DNA of 64,000 nt from JAPULR01 sp963665075 (GCA_963665075.1 OY762063.1:186001-250000); one strand, 5' to 3'; positions 44,120 through 54,068 are shown, counted from the first letter of the stretch. The notes: generated by a model from the letters alone, not told the origin. Numbers and translations are program-made.

Positions 44120-44175
44120 GATTTCACCCCCATCCTAGCCTTCCCCCGTCAAGGGGGAAGGGATTAAGAGGGATT
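44120..44175. repeat. Family B element between the duplicated membrane protein and a minus-strand gene
   Basis: CACCCCCATCCTAG with arms CTTCCCCC / GGGGGAAG, directly after the 44117 stop. Confidence 0.85.
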
Positions 44176-44182
44176 CCCTGAA

Positions 44183-44500
44183 TCACTCGGTTCTCTGCGG
44201 GGCGCCGCCGCCGATGCTGATTGCCGCCGTGAAACCAATTAGTTCCAAGAGAACGTCAACTGCTTCCGGCCTCGTCGAATCAAGACTGTCTCGGGCTTCG
44301 CCAATGCTGTCGCCCAAGGCCCAACAGCCGCTGTCCACGTCTATGGCTATGAACTTGCCGATATGATTCGGCTCTACCATCTGTCGGATTTCTTGCTTAT
44401 AAATTTCCCTGCCCAGGCGTACCGTCTCCATAGACTGGCGACGGGGTTGCTTGGGCGGGCGCTTTCCGGTTGCGCGCGTTTGGGTGCCGATGTCTCTCAT
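44183..44500 (-). CDS. Conserved hypothetical protein (RIYKQEIRxLVEP-type)
   Basis: A 105-residue protein with a basic N-terminus (about 25 residues) and a conserved core: GREIYKQEIRQMVEPNHIGKFIAIDVDSGCWALGDSIGEARDSLDSTRPEAVDVLLELIGFTAAISIGG. This pattern (helix, then a strand with IDV-SG, then a helix and RIG-like end) matches small proteins of unknown function common in cyanobacteria and Chloroflexota, often beside retropepsin-like proteases. One such protease lies about 4 kb away at 48.4 kb. Start at 44500 set by GGGAGAG upstream; the longer frame runs into repeats. Confidence 0.7.
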   Translation of the reverse strand: MRDIGTQTRATGKRPPKQPRRQSMETVRLGREIYKQEIRQMVEPNHIGKFIAIDVDSGCWALGDSIGEARDSLDSTRPEAVDVLLELIGFTAAISIGGGAPQRTE

Positions 44501-45406
44501 TCGTCTCTCCCGAATGCCGACTTTATTGCTCCGATTGTACCACTTCGGATTAAGAACGGCTGACGGAGGCGTCTCTCCGTATAAGTCAATCACGGCTTGG
44601 GAGGAAGGGGATGGATTCCCGCCTGCGCGGGAATGACGGGGGTAGGCGGGAATGACGGGGGGTAGGCGGGAATGACGGGCTAGTTGGTTGGAGGACGCTC
44701 GACCCTTCGACAGGCCCTTCGACAAGCTCAGGACAGGCTCAGGGTGAGCGGGGGAGTCACCCCTATCCTAGCCTTCCCCCGTCAAGGGGGAAGGGATTAA
44801 GAGGGAGGGGGACGCAAAGGTCTCTTCAAGGGAGAAGGAAGGGGATGGATTCCCGCCTGCGCGGGAATGACGGGGGGTAGGCGGGAATGACGGGGGGTTT
44901 GTTGGAGGGCGCTCGACCCTTCGACAGGCCCTTCGACAAGCTCAGGACAGGCTCAGGGTGAGGGGGGAGTCACCCCCATCCTAGCCTTCCCCCGTCAAGG
45001 GGGAAGGGATTAAGAGGGAGGGGGACGCAAAGGTCTCTTCAAGGGAGAAGGAAGGGGATGGATTCCCGCCTGCGCGGGAATGACGGGGGGTAGGCGGGAA
45101 TGACGGAGGGTTGGTTGGAGGACGCTCGACCCTTCGACAGGCCCTTCGACAAGCTCAGGACAGGCTCAGGGTGAGGGGGGAGTCACCCCCATCCTAGCCT
45201 TCCCCCGTCAAGGGGGAAGGGATAAGAGGGAGGGGGGCGCGAAGGTCTCCTCAAGGGAGAAGGGAGGGGATGGATTCCCGCCTGCGCGGGAATGACGGGG
45301 GGTAGGCGGGAATGACGGGCTAGTTGGTTGGAGGGCGCTCGACCCTTCGACAGGCCCTTCGACAAGCTCAAGACAGGCTCAGGGTGAGCGGTGGATGTGG
45401 CGGGGG
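44501..45406. repeat. Tandem composite repeat of about 212 bp, roughly 3.6 copies
   Basis: Units begin at about 44609, 44843, 45056 and 45268 (spacings 234, 213, 212). Each unit holds, in the same order, a family A palindrome, one or two solo family A halves, a nested family C element, a family B element, and a GCAAAGGTCTC (or GCGAAGGTCTC) linker. The first unit has an extra half copy; the last stops within family C. Bases 44501-44600 are unique with no gene. Confidence 0.93.
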
Positions 45407-48253
45407 TTATTGGGTGGAGACGCGTTGGAGGATGGCTTCTATATCGTCTATGCGGGCGCCGAGGTCCTGGAGGGCGCGGCGGAGTTCTTCGATTTCAGCC
45501 GGCGTCAGCGTCACGTCGTCCGTGGGCGTGGTGAAGGTTGGCCTGGTGGAAGGCGTCGTGGGTCGCTCCGTCTCCGCGGGCTGGGACGGCGCAACCAGAG
45601 TCTCGTCCGCGACGGCGGGGGCGACGGCGGGAATCTCGCCTTTCAGCGCGCGCACGGCGTCTTCCAGAGTGGGCTGCATGACTATGCGCTTGCCGTCGGC
45701 AAGGATGATGCGGCGCAGTTCGGGGAATTCCAACGCCTCCGGCTTGAGGAAGATGGGTTCGGCGTAGAGGATCGAATCGCCCACGGGGATGACCAGCATA
45801 TTGCCGCGCTGGACTTCCGAGCCGACCTGCCCCCAGAGGGTGAACTGCTGGGAAATGGCGGCGTCGTTGTCTATGCGGGCCTCAATCTGGTTGGGCCCGA
45901 GGATGCTCTTGCCTTCGGGGAAGCTGAACAGCACCATCTCGCCGTAGTTGGGAGCGTCGTTGCGGACGGCGATCCACGCCTTCAACGGGTCGCGGCGGTC
46001 GGGAGTGAAGGGCTGGATGAGCAGGAACTCTTCCTTCTCCTCGCCGGGCAGTCGAGCCAGGATGTAGTAGGGGTCGAGGGTGCCTTCGCGCCCGAAGGAG
46101 CTCTGGATGGGTATGGACCACTGGTCGCCCTTCTGGAAGAAGGTCTCCGGGTTGGTCATGTGGTACTGGAGCAGCATCCGCGTCTGCACGGTGAACATGT
46201 CCCGCGGGTAGCGAACGTGGTCTTTCAGGTAGTCGGGCATCTCCTCCATGTTCTTGAACAGGGCCGGGAACATCTTGCGGTAGCTGCGGATGAGCGGGTC
46301 GTCGGGGTCGGAAACGTAGTAGTCCACGGTGCCGTTGTAGGTGTCCGCGACCACCTTCACGCTGTTGCGGATGTAGTTGAACTCCGTGCCTTCCCAGGGG
46401 GTGGAGTAGGGGTACTGGGGCGTGGTGGTGTAGCCGTCCTGGATGAAGAAGATGCGCCCGTCGGCCACCACCTGGTAGGGGTCGCTGTCGGGCGTGAGGA
46501 AGGGCGTGACGGTATTGAAGCGCTCCGGCACGGTGCGACGGTACTGGATGCGGCTCTTGGAGGTGTCCACCTGGCCGGAGATGAAGATGTTGATGTCGCG
46601 GAACTGCCAGGCGTAGGCGGCCCGGCGGATGACGGAATTCAGGCGAACGCCGCCGGTTCCGGCGTACTCCCGGAAGACGGGCTCCGCGCCTTCGCCCTGG
46701 TAGTCCAACTCCGGCTGATTGGAACGGACGATGACGAAGGGCAGAGACTTCAGGCCGTAGTAGACGCCCGCTTCATCCAGGGCCAACTCCTCGTAACCCT
46801 CGGCGGGTGCGGCGGGCACGTCCTTCAGCAGCATCTTGGGCTGGCCGTTGGCGTTGACTTCGTTGACGCCGCTCAGGGCGACGCCGTGGCCGTGGGTGTA
46901 GACGAGGTGGCGGTTCACCCAGTTTTGGGCTTCCTCCGGCAACTTCTCCGCGGAAATCTCGCGGCTGGAGAGCATCACCTGCTGCACTTCGTCGTTCAGG
47001 GTGTAGCGGTCGACGCCGACGCTGGCGAAGTCGTAGAAGAACTGGACGAACTCCACCTGGTTGTAGATTTCGCCCAGGGGCCGCTCGTCCCAAAGCCTGA
47101 TGTTGTCTATAGTGCCCCGATTTTCCTCGATGGCTTCAGGCGTGATGGACTCAAGGCCCAGGTGGTTCTGCTCCGTTTGCTGGTCGATGCCGAAGGCCTG
47201 GCGGGTGAAGGCGATGTTGTTGACCAGGTATTGCTTTTCCTTGTCGAACTCGTTGGGTTCCACCTGGAAGCGCTGCACCACGTTGGGGAAGACGCCGCCG
47301 ACGAGGATGGCCATGCCAAGCCAGAGGCCGACGGCGCTGACCATTATGCGGTAGCCGGGACGGAATGCGCCGAAAATCATCAGGCCGCCGCTTATGAGGG
47401 CGATGAAGGTCAGGATGGTGCGGACGGTTATGCGGGCGTTGTCGTCGGTGAAGCCCACGCCGTAGACGGCGCCGGCGTCGGAATAGAGAAGCTCCCAGCG
47501 TCCTATCCAATGACCGGCGGCGATGATTAGGAACAGCGCGGCGCCGATGGCGGCTGCGTGAAGTTTGACGCTGAAGGGGATGGTTACGTTGCGCTCTCTC
47601 AGTCCGAAGATGACCAGATACAGGCCGATGACGATGATGAGAATTACGATGGCGGCGCCCAGGAACCAGCCGCGGATGAAGCCGAGGAAGGGGAGGGTGA
47701 AGACGTAGAAGTCGACGCCCTTGTTGAAGATTGGCTCAACGAGGGGGGTTACGACGCCGGTGGCTTCGTCGACGTTGGTGAAGGGGGTGGCGTTCAGATA
47801 CTTCAGCACCGTCTCCCATCGACCGGCGGCGGCGGCGCCCACGGCGGCGGACGCGACTATGGCGGCGACGGCGGCGGCGAGGGCGAGGGCGCGGCGGATG
47901 GCGGCGTAGGCCGCGGGGGTCAGGGTGCTTGGCGTCTCGCTCCGCGTGAAGCGGAACGCCAGGTAGATGTTGGGAATCAGCAGCACGGCGAAGACGCCGG
48001 CGCTGGCGAAGAACAGCCATATCCGCGTGGTCAGAATCTTGCTGAAGACGCTGACGTATCCGAGGCTGTCGAACCAGAGCCAGTCGGTGTAGACGCTCTT
48101 GCCCCAGGAGAGGCCGATGATGAGGAAGAGGACGAGGGTGCCGGCGGCGACCCAACGAACGGAGCGGCTGCTCCACATGGGCAGATTGAGGTCTCCCACG
48201 TCGATGGGGCCTCGGCGTCCGGGGGCGCCGTTATTTCCGTGTTGCTGGCTCAT
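45407..48253 (-). CDS. UPF0182-family large membrane protein
   Basis: A 948-residue protein of the UPF0182 family. The N-terminal third has about seven transmembrane helices, starting near residue 33 (WVAAGTLVLFLIIGLSW), then YTDWLWFDSLGYVSVF, a hallmark of the family. The rest is a large extracytoplasmic domain with WDERPLGEIYNQVEFVQFFYDFASVGVDRY, YTHGHGVALSGVNEVNANGQP and YPRDMFTVQTRMLLQYHMTNPETFF. A C-terminal coiled coil (PAEIEELRRALQDLGARIDDIEAIL) follows a Pro/Thr-rich linker. Function unknown. The 3' side abuts the 212-bp tandem repeat, and the stop lies within about 15 bases of it. Confidence 0.95.
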   Translation of the reverse strand: MSQQHGNNGAPGRRGPIDVGDLNLPMWSSRSVRWVAAGTLVLFLIIGLSWGKSVYTDWLWFDSLGYVSVFSKILTTRIWLFFASAGVFAVLLIPNIYLAFRFTRSETPSTLTPAAYAAIRRALALAAAVAAIVASAAVGAAAAGRWETVLKYLNATPFTNVDEATGVVTPLVEPIFNKGVDFYVFTLPFLGFIRGWFLGAAIVILIIVIGLYLVIFGLRERNVTIPFSVKLHAAAIGAALFLIIAAGHWIGRWELLYSDAGAVYGVGFTDDNARITVRTILTFIALISGGLMIFGAFRPGYRIMVSAVGLWLGMAILVGGVFPNVVQRFQVEPNEFDKEKQYLVNNIAFTRQAFGIDQQTEQNHLGLESITPEAIEENRGTIDNIRLWDERPLGEIYNQVEFVQFFYDFASVGVDRYTLNDEVQQVMLSSREISAEKLPEEAQNWVNRHLVYTHGHGVALSGVNEVNANGQPKMLLKDVPAAPAEGYEELALDEAGVYYGLKSLPFVIVRSNQPELDYQGEGAEPVFREYAGTGGVRLNSVIRRAAYAWQFRDINIFISGQVDTSKSRIQYRRTVPERFNTVTPFLTPDSDPYQVVADGRIFFIQDGYTTTPQYPYSTPWEGTEFNYIRNSVKVVADTYNGTVDYYVSDPDDPLIRSYRKMFPALFKNMEEMPDYLKDHVRYPRDMFTVQTRMLLQYHMTNPETFFQKGDQWSIPIQSSFGREGTLDPYYILARLPGEEKEEFLLIQPFTPDRRDPLKAWIAVRNDAPNYGEMVLFSFPEGKSILGPNQIEARIDNDAAISQQFTLWGQVGSEVQRGNMLVIPVGDSILYAEPIFLKPEALEFPELRRIILADGKRIVMQPTLEDAVRALKGEIPAVAPAVADETLVAPSQPAETERPTTPSTRPTFTTPTDDVTLTPAEIEELRRALQDLGARIDDIEAILQRVSTQ

Positions 48254-48418
48254 TCATCCTTTCGGGCGGTGCGGTTGTGGAAATCTCCCGTCGGTGGTGC
48301 ATTGTAGCACGGCTTGAGGGTTGAGTCTATGGGGTGACGGGGTTAGACTTGAAATTGCCAATGGAGATGATGGGATGCAATATGGAGGCGAATGCTTCGT
48401 ATAAGGAGATTGGAAGCA

Positions 48419-48790
48419 ATGGGAGCGACGCACGTAACGGTAACTATACGAAACCCGGCGCAGCCTGAGAAGACGTGGGAGGCGCTGTTTCTGGTGGACA
48501 CGGGGGCCACCGACTGCATGGCGCCGCGAAAGCATCTGGAGGCCATCGGGCTGGCGCCGAAAGGACGGAGGACATACGAATTGGCGGACGGGAGCGCGTT
48601 TGCGGTTGACATCACCACAGCCGATATCGAGTTCATGGGGGATATTGTCGGCGGGACTATCATTATGAGCGAGGAGGACGTTGAGCCTCTGCTGGGCGTA
48701 ACCGCTCTGGAGTCGGTGGGGATAGAAGTGGATCCGGTGAATCAGCAGTTGAAGCGTCTGCCCGCCGTGCGGCTGAAGGGAGTGCGGTAG
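48419..48790 (+). CDS. Retropepsin-like aspartic protease
   Basis: A 123-residue single-domain aspartyl protease of clan AA. The catalytic motif is LVDTGATDCMAP (DTGA); one such motif per chain means the active enzyme is a homodimer. A second family pattern, GVTALESVGIEVDPVNQQLKRLP, matches the C-terminal flap and interface. Start at 48419 follows AAGGAG at about 10 bases. Substrate unknown. Confidence 0.85.
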   Translation: MGATHVTVTIRNPAQPEKTWEALFLVDTGATDCMAPRKHLEAIGLAPKGRRTYELADGSAFAVDITTADIEFMGDIVGGTIIMSEEDVEPLLGVTALESVGIEVDPVNQQLKRLPAVRLKGVR

Positions 48791-48804
48791 GGGGATTTTT
48801 GGTG

Positions 48805-49242
48805 AGGGAGAAGATGGATTCCCGTTTCCACGGGAATGACGGAGGTGGTGGGCCGCTCGACCCTTCGTCCTTCGACAAGCTCAGGATGAGTTCAGGGTGA
48901 GCGGGGATGGATTCCCGCCTACGCGGGAATGACGGAGTGGGAGGCGGGAATGACGGGGAGTGAGGCGGGAATGACGAGGAGCGTGGCGGGAATTATGGAG
49001 GGACGCTCGACCCTTCGACAATCTCAGGATGAACTCAGGGTGAGCGGGGATGGATTCCCGCCTACGCGGGAATGACGGAGTGGGAGGCGGGAATGACGGA
49101 GTGGGAGGCGGGAATTATGGAGGGACGCTCGACCCTTAGACAAGCTCAGGATGAGCGGAGGGATTGATTAGGCTCAAGGTGAGAGGGGATGGGTTTCCGC
49201 CTGCGCGGGAATGGCGGGGAGTGAGGCGGGAATAAGGGGGGT
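48805..49242. repeat. Repeat cluster between the retropepsin and polysaccharide deacetylase genes
   Basis: About 450 bases without a gene. Contains a compensatory family A variant (arms ATTCCCGT / ACGGGAAT, about 48820), then two copies of the order family C, family A, and two or three GGCGGGAATGACGG halves (about 48850-48990 and 49000-49110), a worn family C and a final family A. Confidence 0.85.
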
Positions 49243-50046
49243 TCAGGCCCAGAGGTTTGCGACGTCGATGGCGCGCATGAAGGCGACGTTGGGGAAGCTG
49301 CGGATGTAGTTGATCAGCTTTTCCAGCATCAGCAGACGTCCCGGTCTGCCGATGACGTGGGGGTGCATGGTCAGATGGAAGGAACGACCGTAGCGGTAGA
49401 GGCCGTCGAATTCAGCCTTCCAACTCAGGTAGACCTCGTCCGGGCTTTTCATGGGGCCGGTTCGGCCCACGGCGGGGGAGTAGGAGAAGTGGGGCGCGTC
49501 GTCCAGCAGCCAGTGGATGGGTAGCTCCACCAGCGGGCCTTTGGGCGTGTCTACCATATAAGGAGCGTCGTCGCCCATGAGGCTGGTGTCGTACTGGAAG
49601 TCGAGTTCGGCGAGGTATTGGAGGGAGTGCCGGCTGAGTTCCCACGATGGTGAGCGGTAGCCGAGAGGACGGCTTCCCGTGGTTTCTTCCAGGATGCCGA
49701 TGCCCTTCTCAAGCACCTGCCATTCCTGCTCGGCGGTGAGGGTGGCGGGCGGCTCGTGCATATAGCCGTGATGCCCGACCTCGTGTCCTCGGTTGACAAT
49801 GTCCTTCATCAGGTCGGCGTTGTTCTCCGCGATGAAGCCGGGGACGAAGAAGCTGCTCTTGACGTCGTATTCGTCCAGCATGTCGAGGATTCTGGGCATG
49901 GCGACCTTGGGGCCGTACTCGCCCATCGAGAGGGCGGTGGGCATGTTGACGGCGTCCGGGTTGCGGTTGATGGTGCCGCTTGCGCCGTCGACGTCGAAGG
50001 TGAGGAGCGCCACGCATTGAATTTCGCCGGGCCAGATTCCTGCCAT
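49243..50046 (-). CDS. Polysaccharide deacetylase (carbohydrate esterase 4 family)
   Basis: A NodB-fold deacetylase of 267 residues. Metal and catalytic motifs: LTFDVDG (motif 1, usually TFDD), HEVGHHGYMHEPP (motif 2, HxxxH), GYRSPSWELS (motif 3) and a C-terminal FHLTMHPHVIGRP. The pattern matches the PuuE-like branch, which includes allantoinases and other amidohydrolases, so the substrate may be a small molecule rather than a polysaccharide. No signal peptide is seen. Start at 50046 set by AAGGAG 8 bases upstream. Confidence 0.88.
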   Translation of the reverse strand: MAGIWPGEIQCVALLTFDVDGASGTINRNPDAVNMPTALSMGEYGPKVAMPRILDMLDEYDVKSSFFVPGFIAENNADLMKDIVNRGHEVGHHGYMHEPPATLTAEQEWQVLEKGIGILEETTGSRPLGYRSPSWELSRHSLQYLAELDFQYDTSLMGDDAPYMVDTPKGPLVELPIHWLLDDAPHFSYSPAVGRTGPMKSPDEVYLSWKAEFDGLYRYGRSFHLTMHPHVIGRPGRLLMLEKLINYIRSFPNVAFMRAIDVANLWA

Positions 50047-50109
50047 TTCTTTTCTCCTTTGTGGGATATATTTATGAATAGGGCGATGGGTTATGGATTG
50101 TGATTGTAG

Positions 50110-50605
50110 CACGTGAATTTATTTGGAGGGATAACGGGAGCCGCTCGACCCTTCGCCAGGCCCTTCGACAAGCTCAGGACAGGCTCAGGGTGAGCGGGGT
50201 GGTTAGGGTTTGGCGTGGGTTGCGGTGGATTCCCGCCTACGCGGGAATGACGGGGGGATTGGCGGGAATGACGGAGTGGGGGGCGCTCGACCCTTCGACA
50301 GGCCCTTCGGCAAGCTCAGGGTGAGCGGGGTGGTTAGGGTTTGGCGTGGGTTGCGGTGGATTCCCGCCTGCGCGGGAATGACGGGAAGGGGGTTGGCGGG
50401 AATGACGGAGTGGCGATGGGATTGTAGCACGGTGGGGTAGGGGCGGCCGGCCGGTCGCCCCTACGGAGGGATTGAGAAGGATGGGATCCCGCTTTCGCGG
50501 GAATTAAGAGGGGGATGCGGGAATGACGGGGGGTTAGGCGCTCGACCCTTCGACAGGCTCAGGGTGAGCGGGAGGGATGGGTTCCGGCTTTTGCGGGAAC
50601 AAGGG
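50110..50605. repeat. Repeat field between deacetylase and proS
   Basis: About 560 bases with no gene. Two near-identical blocks (about 50138-50275 and 50282-50410) each hold a family C element, GTGGTTAGGGTTTGGCGTGG, a family A palindrome and half copies. A palindrome with arms GTAGGGGCG / CGCCCCTAC (about 50437-50463, family D-like), another A-like element and a family C element follow. Confidence 0.8.
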
Positions 50606-50608
50606 GGG

Positions 50609-52321
50609 TTAGTTGTGGGAGAGCATTTGGTGGATGGTTGATTCTACGTCTGCCAGGGGTGCAAGGACGGGTTTGTCTTCGCCGGCGCGGGGCTTGATTT
50701 CCACGACGTTGTTTCGGAGGGAGCGTTGGCTGACGACGATGCGAAGGGGCAGCCCGATCAGGTCGGCGTCGTTGAACTTCACGCCCGCCGATTCGTCGAC
50801 GCGGTCGTCGTAGAGACATTCAATACCCGCATCCCAGAGGCGTTGGTATAGGGCGTCCGCTTCCTTGGAAACGGTTTCTTTGCCGAGATTCAGGCCCACG
50901 ATATGCACCTGGTAGGGAGCGATGGGCGCGGGGAATATGATGCCGTTTTCGTCGTGGTTCTGCTCGATGGCGGCGGCGAGGAGCCGCCCGACGCCGATGC
51001 CGTAGCAGCCCATGATGACGGGCAGGCGGTTTCCTTTCCTGTCCAGATAATAGACCCCAAGCGTCTCGCTGTAGAAGGTGCCGAGCTTGAAGATGTGCCC
51101 CACTTCTATCCCTCGCAGGGCTTCCAGCGGTTCGCCGCATAGGACGCAGGGTTGGCCCTCCTCCGCCAGCGCGATGTCCGCTACCTCTTCCAGATGAAAG
51201 TCTCTCGGATGGTTAGCGTTCAGCAGGTGGGCGTCGGGCTTGTTGGCCCCGACGACGTAATTTGAACCCAGCATTACCGAGTCGTCCATGATGCAGCGTA
51301 TACCCTTGAGTCCCACGGCGGAGGCGGAACCCGCCACCAGGCCCGCCGCTTCCGTCTCCTCCTCCGAAGCCAGCCGCAACTCCTTCACCTTCAGGTAGGT
51401 GGTGAGCTTGACCTCGTTGACCTCCAGATCGCCCCGGATGGTTACGAATACCGTCTCGCCGTCGGCGCTGTAGAAGACGGCCTTGAGGGTGCGGCTTTCC
51501 GGCACCCCCAGGAACTCGCAAAGCTCGGCGATGGTCTTGACGCCGGGGGTTGACACTTCCTTTAAGGGCAGAGGCTCATCGACGGGCTGCGGCGGCTTCA
51601 CGCCCTGCGCCTTCTCCAGGTTGGCGGCGTAGCCGCATCCAGTACCGCCGCACCGGAGGATGGTGTCCTCGCCGGTGGAAGCGGGCAGGATGAACTCGTG
51701 GGAATCCCGCCCGCCGATAGCGCCGCTGTCCGCCTCCACCATGACGGCGGGCAGCCCACACCGGCGGTAGATGTTTCGGTAGGCCTGGGCCATCGCCTCA
51801 TAGCTGGCGTCGAGGCCGTCGGCGTCGGCGTCCATGCTGTAAGCGTCCTTCATGTCGAACTCGCGGACGCGGATGAGGCCGCCGCGGGAGCGGGGTTCGT
51901 CCCGAAACTTGGTCTGAATCTGGTAGGGGATGCGCGGCAGGTCGCGGTAGCTCTGCACGTGAGCCTTGGCGATGAGGCTGATGACCTCCTCGTGGGTGGG
52001 GGCCATGACCATCGGACGGCGGCGGCGGTCGTTCAGGGTGAACAGATTGTCGCCGAAGGCCTGCTTTCTACCCGACTCCTCCCAAAGCTCCATCGGCTGA
52101 AGCACGGGCATACGCACTTCCTGGCCTCCTGCGGCGTCCATCTCCTCACGGATGATGGCCTCGATCTTGCGGAGGGAGCGCCAGGCGAGGGGCAGGTAGG
52201 AATAGACGCCGGCGGCCACCTGGAAGACCATGCCCGATTTGAGCATATAGCGGTGGCTGGGCGTTTCCGCCTCGGCGGGGTCCCTTCGCATAGTCTTCGT
52301 AATCAGGCGGCTGAACCTCAT
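50609..52321 (-). CDS. proS: Prolyl-tRNA synthetase, bacterial type
   Basis: Class II synthetase of 570 residues with the bacterial architecture: catalytic motifs 1-2 (SGMVFQVAAGVYSYLPLAWRSL, PYQIQTKFRDEPRSRGGLIRVREFDMKDAYSMD), an editing (INS) domain at about 220-400, motif 3 (GCYGIGVGRLLAAAIEQNHDENGIIFP) and an anticodon-binding domain (APYQVHIVGLNLG to the end). The INS domain indicates the ability to hydrolyse mischarged Ala-tRNA-Pro. Divergent from the DUF1800 gene. Confidence 0.98.
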   Translation of the reverse strand: MRFSRLITKTMRRDPAEAETPSHRYMLKSGMVFQVAAGVYSYLPLAWRSLRKIEAIIREEMDAAGGQEVRMPVLQPMELWEESGRKQAFGDNLFTLNDRRRRPMVMAPTHEEVISLIAKAHVQSYRDLPRIPYQIQTKFRDEPRSRGGLIRVREFDMKDAYSMDADADGLDASYEAMAQAYRNIYRRCGLPAVMVEADSGAIGGRDSHEFILPASTGEDTILRCGGTGCGYAANLEKAQGVKPPQPVDEPLPLKEVSTPGVKTIAELCEFLGVPESRTLKAVFYSADGETVFVTIRGDLEVNEVKLTTYLKVKELRLASEEETEAAGLVAGSASAVGLKGIRCIMDDSVMLGSNYVVGANKPDAHLLNANHPRDFHLEEVADIALAEEGQPCVLCGEPLEALRGIEVGHIFKLGTFYSETLGVYYLDRKGNRLPVIMGCYGIGVGRLLAAAIEQNHDENGIIFPAPIAPYQVHIVGLNLGKETVSKEADALYQRLWDAGIECLYDDRVDESAGVKFNDADLIGLPLRIVVSQRSLRNNVVEIKPRAGEDKPVLAPLADVESTIHQMLSHN

Positions 52322-52358
52322 GCAAATCCTTTCGTGGCGGCAGGAATTATCGGTGGGT

Positions 52359-52364
52359 ATTATA
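52359..52364 (-). promoter_or_regulatory. -10 box of proS
   Basis: A perfect TATAAT on the minus strand, 38 bases before the proS ATG. No good -35 box lies 16-18 bases upstream. Confidence 0.45.
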
Positions 52365-52645
52365 CCTTATTTGTTCCTGCGAAGGCGGGGACAATCCTCG
52401 ATTTCCCGCTTATACACCCTGTTGGGAGGGCGATTTGGCGTTTTTACGCAATTCAGGCGATAGCAGCGACGAATCGTTTATGTCAGGCAGGATTTCAGCG
52501 CGTAATCCATAGCTTGACACCGATTAGTGCGGAAAGTAAGCTGTAGTGGGACAAAGTAGCTTTCCATTAGCATTAAGGGGCATTGCGTCCCAAAGCATCC
52601 GTGGATGCGGAAGACACACGGAAAATTCCGGATGGAGGAGGAGAA
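52365..52645. other. Divergent intergenic region without a gene
   Basis: An AT-richer region free of the repeat families, with no convincing reading frame. It holds the proS and DUF1800 control sequences. An inverted pair GCATCC / GGATGC lies at about 52587-52601. Confidence 0.5.
52514..52542 (+). promoter_or_regulatory. Promoter of the DUF1800-NHL pair
   Basis: TTGACA (52514-52519) and TAAGCT (52537-52542) with a 17-base spacer. The start near 52549 leaves a leader of about 97 bases before the DUF1800 ATG. Confidence 0.6.
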
Positions 52646-54061
52646 ATGGCGAATAAAGACATAGCATTGATGGCCCACCTGATGAGACGAGCGGGCTTCG
52701 GCGCCTCCTACGAAGAGTTGGAGGAGCGGGCGGCCAAGGGCTACGAGGCCACCGTCGAGGAACTTCTGGACCCGGCGGCCCACGGGGTGCCCGCCGTGGA
52801 CAACTTCATGATGTGGCGCTACCACCCCATGAACGAGCTGCCGCAGGCGCCGCCCTACGGCACCATGAACTTTCTCTACTACATGTTCACCACCAAGCGG
52901 CCCCTGGAAGAGAAGATGACCCTGTTCTGGCACATGGTCTTCGCAACGGGCAACTCCAAGATCGACAACCCCACGGAGATGAACCGGCAGATCAACATGT
53001 TCCGGGATCACGGAATGGGCAACTATCGGGACTTGCTGGTTCGGCTGGCGAAGGACCCGGCGATGATCTTCTGGCTGGACAACAACATGAGCCACAAGCA
53101 CGCCCCCAACGAGAACTGGGGACGGGAGCTGCTGGAACTGTTTTCGATGGGACAGGGCAACTATTCCGAGGACGACGTGAAGATGGCCTCCCGCGCCTTC
53201 ACCGGCTGGACAATCAAGGCCAAGCTCCCGCGCGCGCCCTACGGACGCTACCTGTGGGAGTTCGAGTATCGTCCGGAAGACCACGACGACGGCGAGAAGC
53301 AATTCCTCGGTCGCAAGGGGAACTTCAACGGCGAGGACATCATCAACATCATCCTGGAGGACCCCTCCACTGCCCGCTTCATGGCCCGCCACCTGTACAA
53401 CTTCTTCGTCGCCGACGAAGTTCAGGTGCCCAGCTGGAATGACGTTGCGCCGCGGGACCCGGAGGCGGTTCAAGCCATCGCGGACGCCTTCGCAGGCTCG
53501 AACTACGACATCAAGGCCACGCTGCGCTTCATCTTCAACTCGGACTTCTTCAAGGACGAGTCCGTCCGGTTCGCCAAGGTGAAGAACCCGGCCGAGGTCA
53601 TCGCCGGAACCATCCGGCTCATCGGCGACTACCAACAGCCGCAGCCCGGCGTGATGCTTCTGGCCCTGGAGACGGGCTACCAGGGGCAGGAACTCATCAA
53701 TCCGCCCAGCGTGGAAGGCTGGCACACCGGCTCCGAGTGGATTGACACCGGCGCGCTGGTGCGGAGGGTCAACTTCGTCGCCGCACTGCTGGGCGACGAC
53801 AGCAAGCCCGGCGTGCGGTCCATCATCGACAACCTGGGCAGTCGCGACTCGATGACCGCCGACGAGATGGTGGACGGGTGCCTGGAGCTTCTGGGCGCCA
53901 TTCAGCTTGAGGATGGCACCCGCCAGCAGATTGTCACCCACGTCGAGTCCGGCGGCCCGGTCACGCGCGGCTCCACGGAGGACGAAGTGGCGGCCTTCGG
54001 GCGTCGCGTGACGGAAGCGCTGCAACTTATCGCAGCAGCCAGGGAGTACCAGTTCGCATAG
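52646..54061 (+). CDS. DUF1800 family protein
   Basis: A 471-residue DUF1800 protein. Typical features: LMRRAGFGASYEELEERA at the N-terminus, the KRPLEEKMTLFWHMVFATG segment, HAPNENWGRELLELFSMGQGNYSEDDVKMASRAFTGW and FLGRKGNFNGEDIINIILEDPSTARFMARHLYNFFVADE. No signal peptide is apparent, although many homologues are exported. GGAGGAGG sets the start at 52646. It is followed by an NHL-repeat protein rather than the DUF1501 gene often seen beside DUF1800. Function unknown. Confidence 0.92.
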   Translation: MANKDIALMAHLMRRAGFGASYEELEERAAKGYEATVEELLDPAAHGVPAVDNFMMWRYHPMNELPQAPPYGTMNFLYYMFTTKRPLEEKMTLFWHMVFATGNSKIDNPTEMNRQINMFRDHGMGNYRDLLVRLAKDPAMIFWLDNNMSHKHAPNENWGRELLELFSMGQGNYSEDDVKMASRAFTGWTIKAKLPRAPYGRYLWEFEYRPEDHDDGEKQFLGRKGNFNGEDIINIILEDPSTARFMARHLYNFFVADEVQVPSWNDVAPRDPEAVQAIADAFAGSNYDIKATLRFIFNSDFFKDESVRFAKVKNPAEVIAGTIRLIGDYQQPQPGVMLLALETGYQGQELINPPSVEGWHTGSEWIDTGALVRRVNFVAALLGDDSKPGVRSIIDNLGSRDSMTADEMVDGCLELLGAIQLEDGTRQQIVTHVESGGPVTRGSTEDEVAAFGRRVTEALQLIAAAREYQFA

Positions 54062-54068
54062 AATCAAT

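Noticed and set aside
45395..47530. A 711-codon plus-strand frame opposite UPF0182
   Set aside because: Antisense to a clear 948-residue gene; its Gly/Val/Asp/His-rich sequence matches no family.
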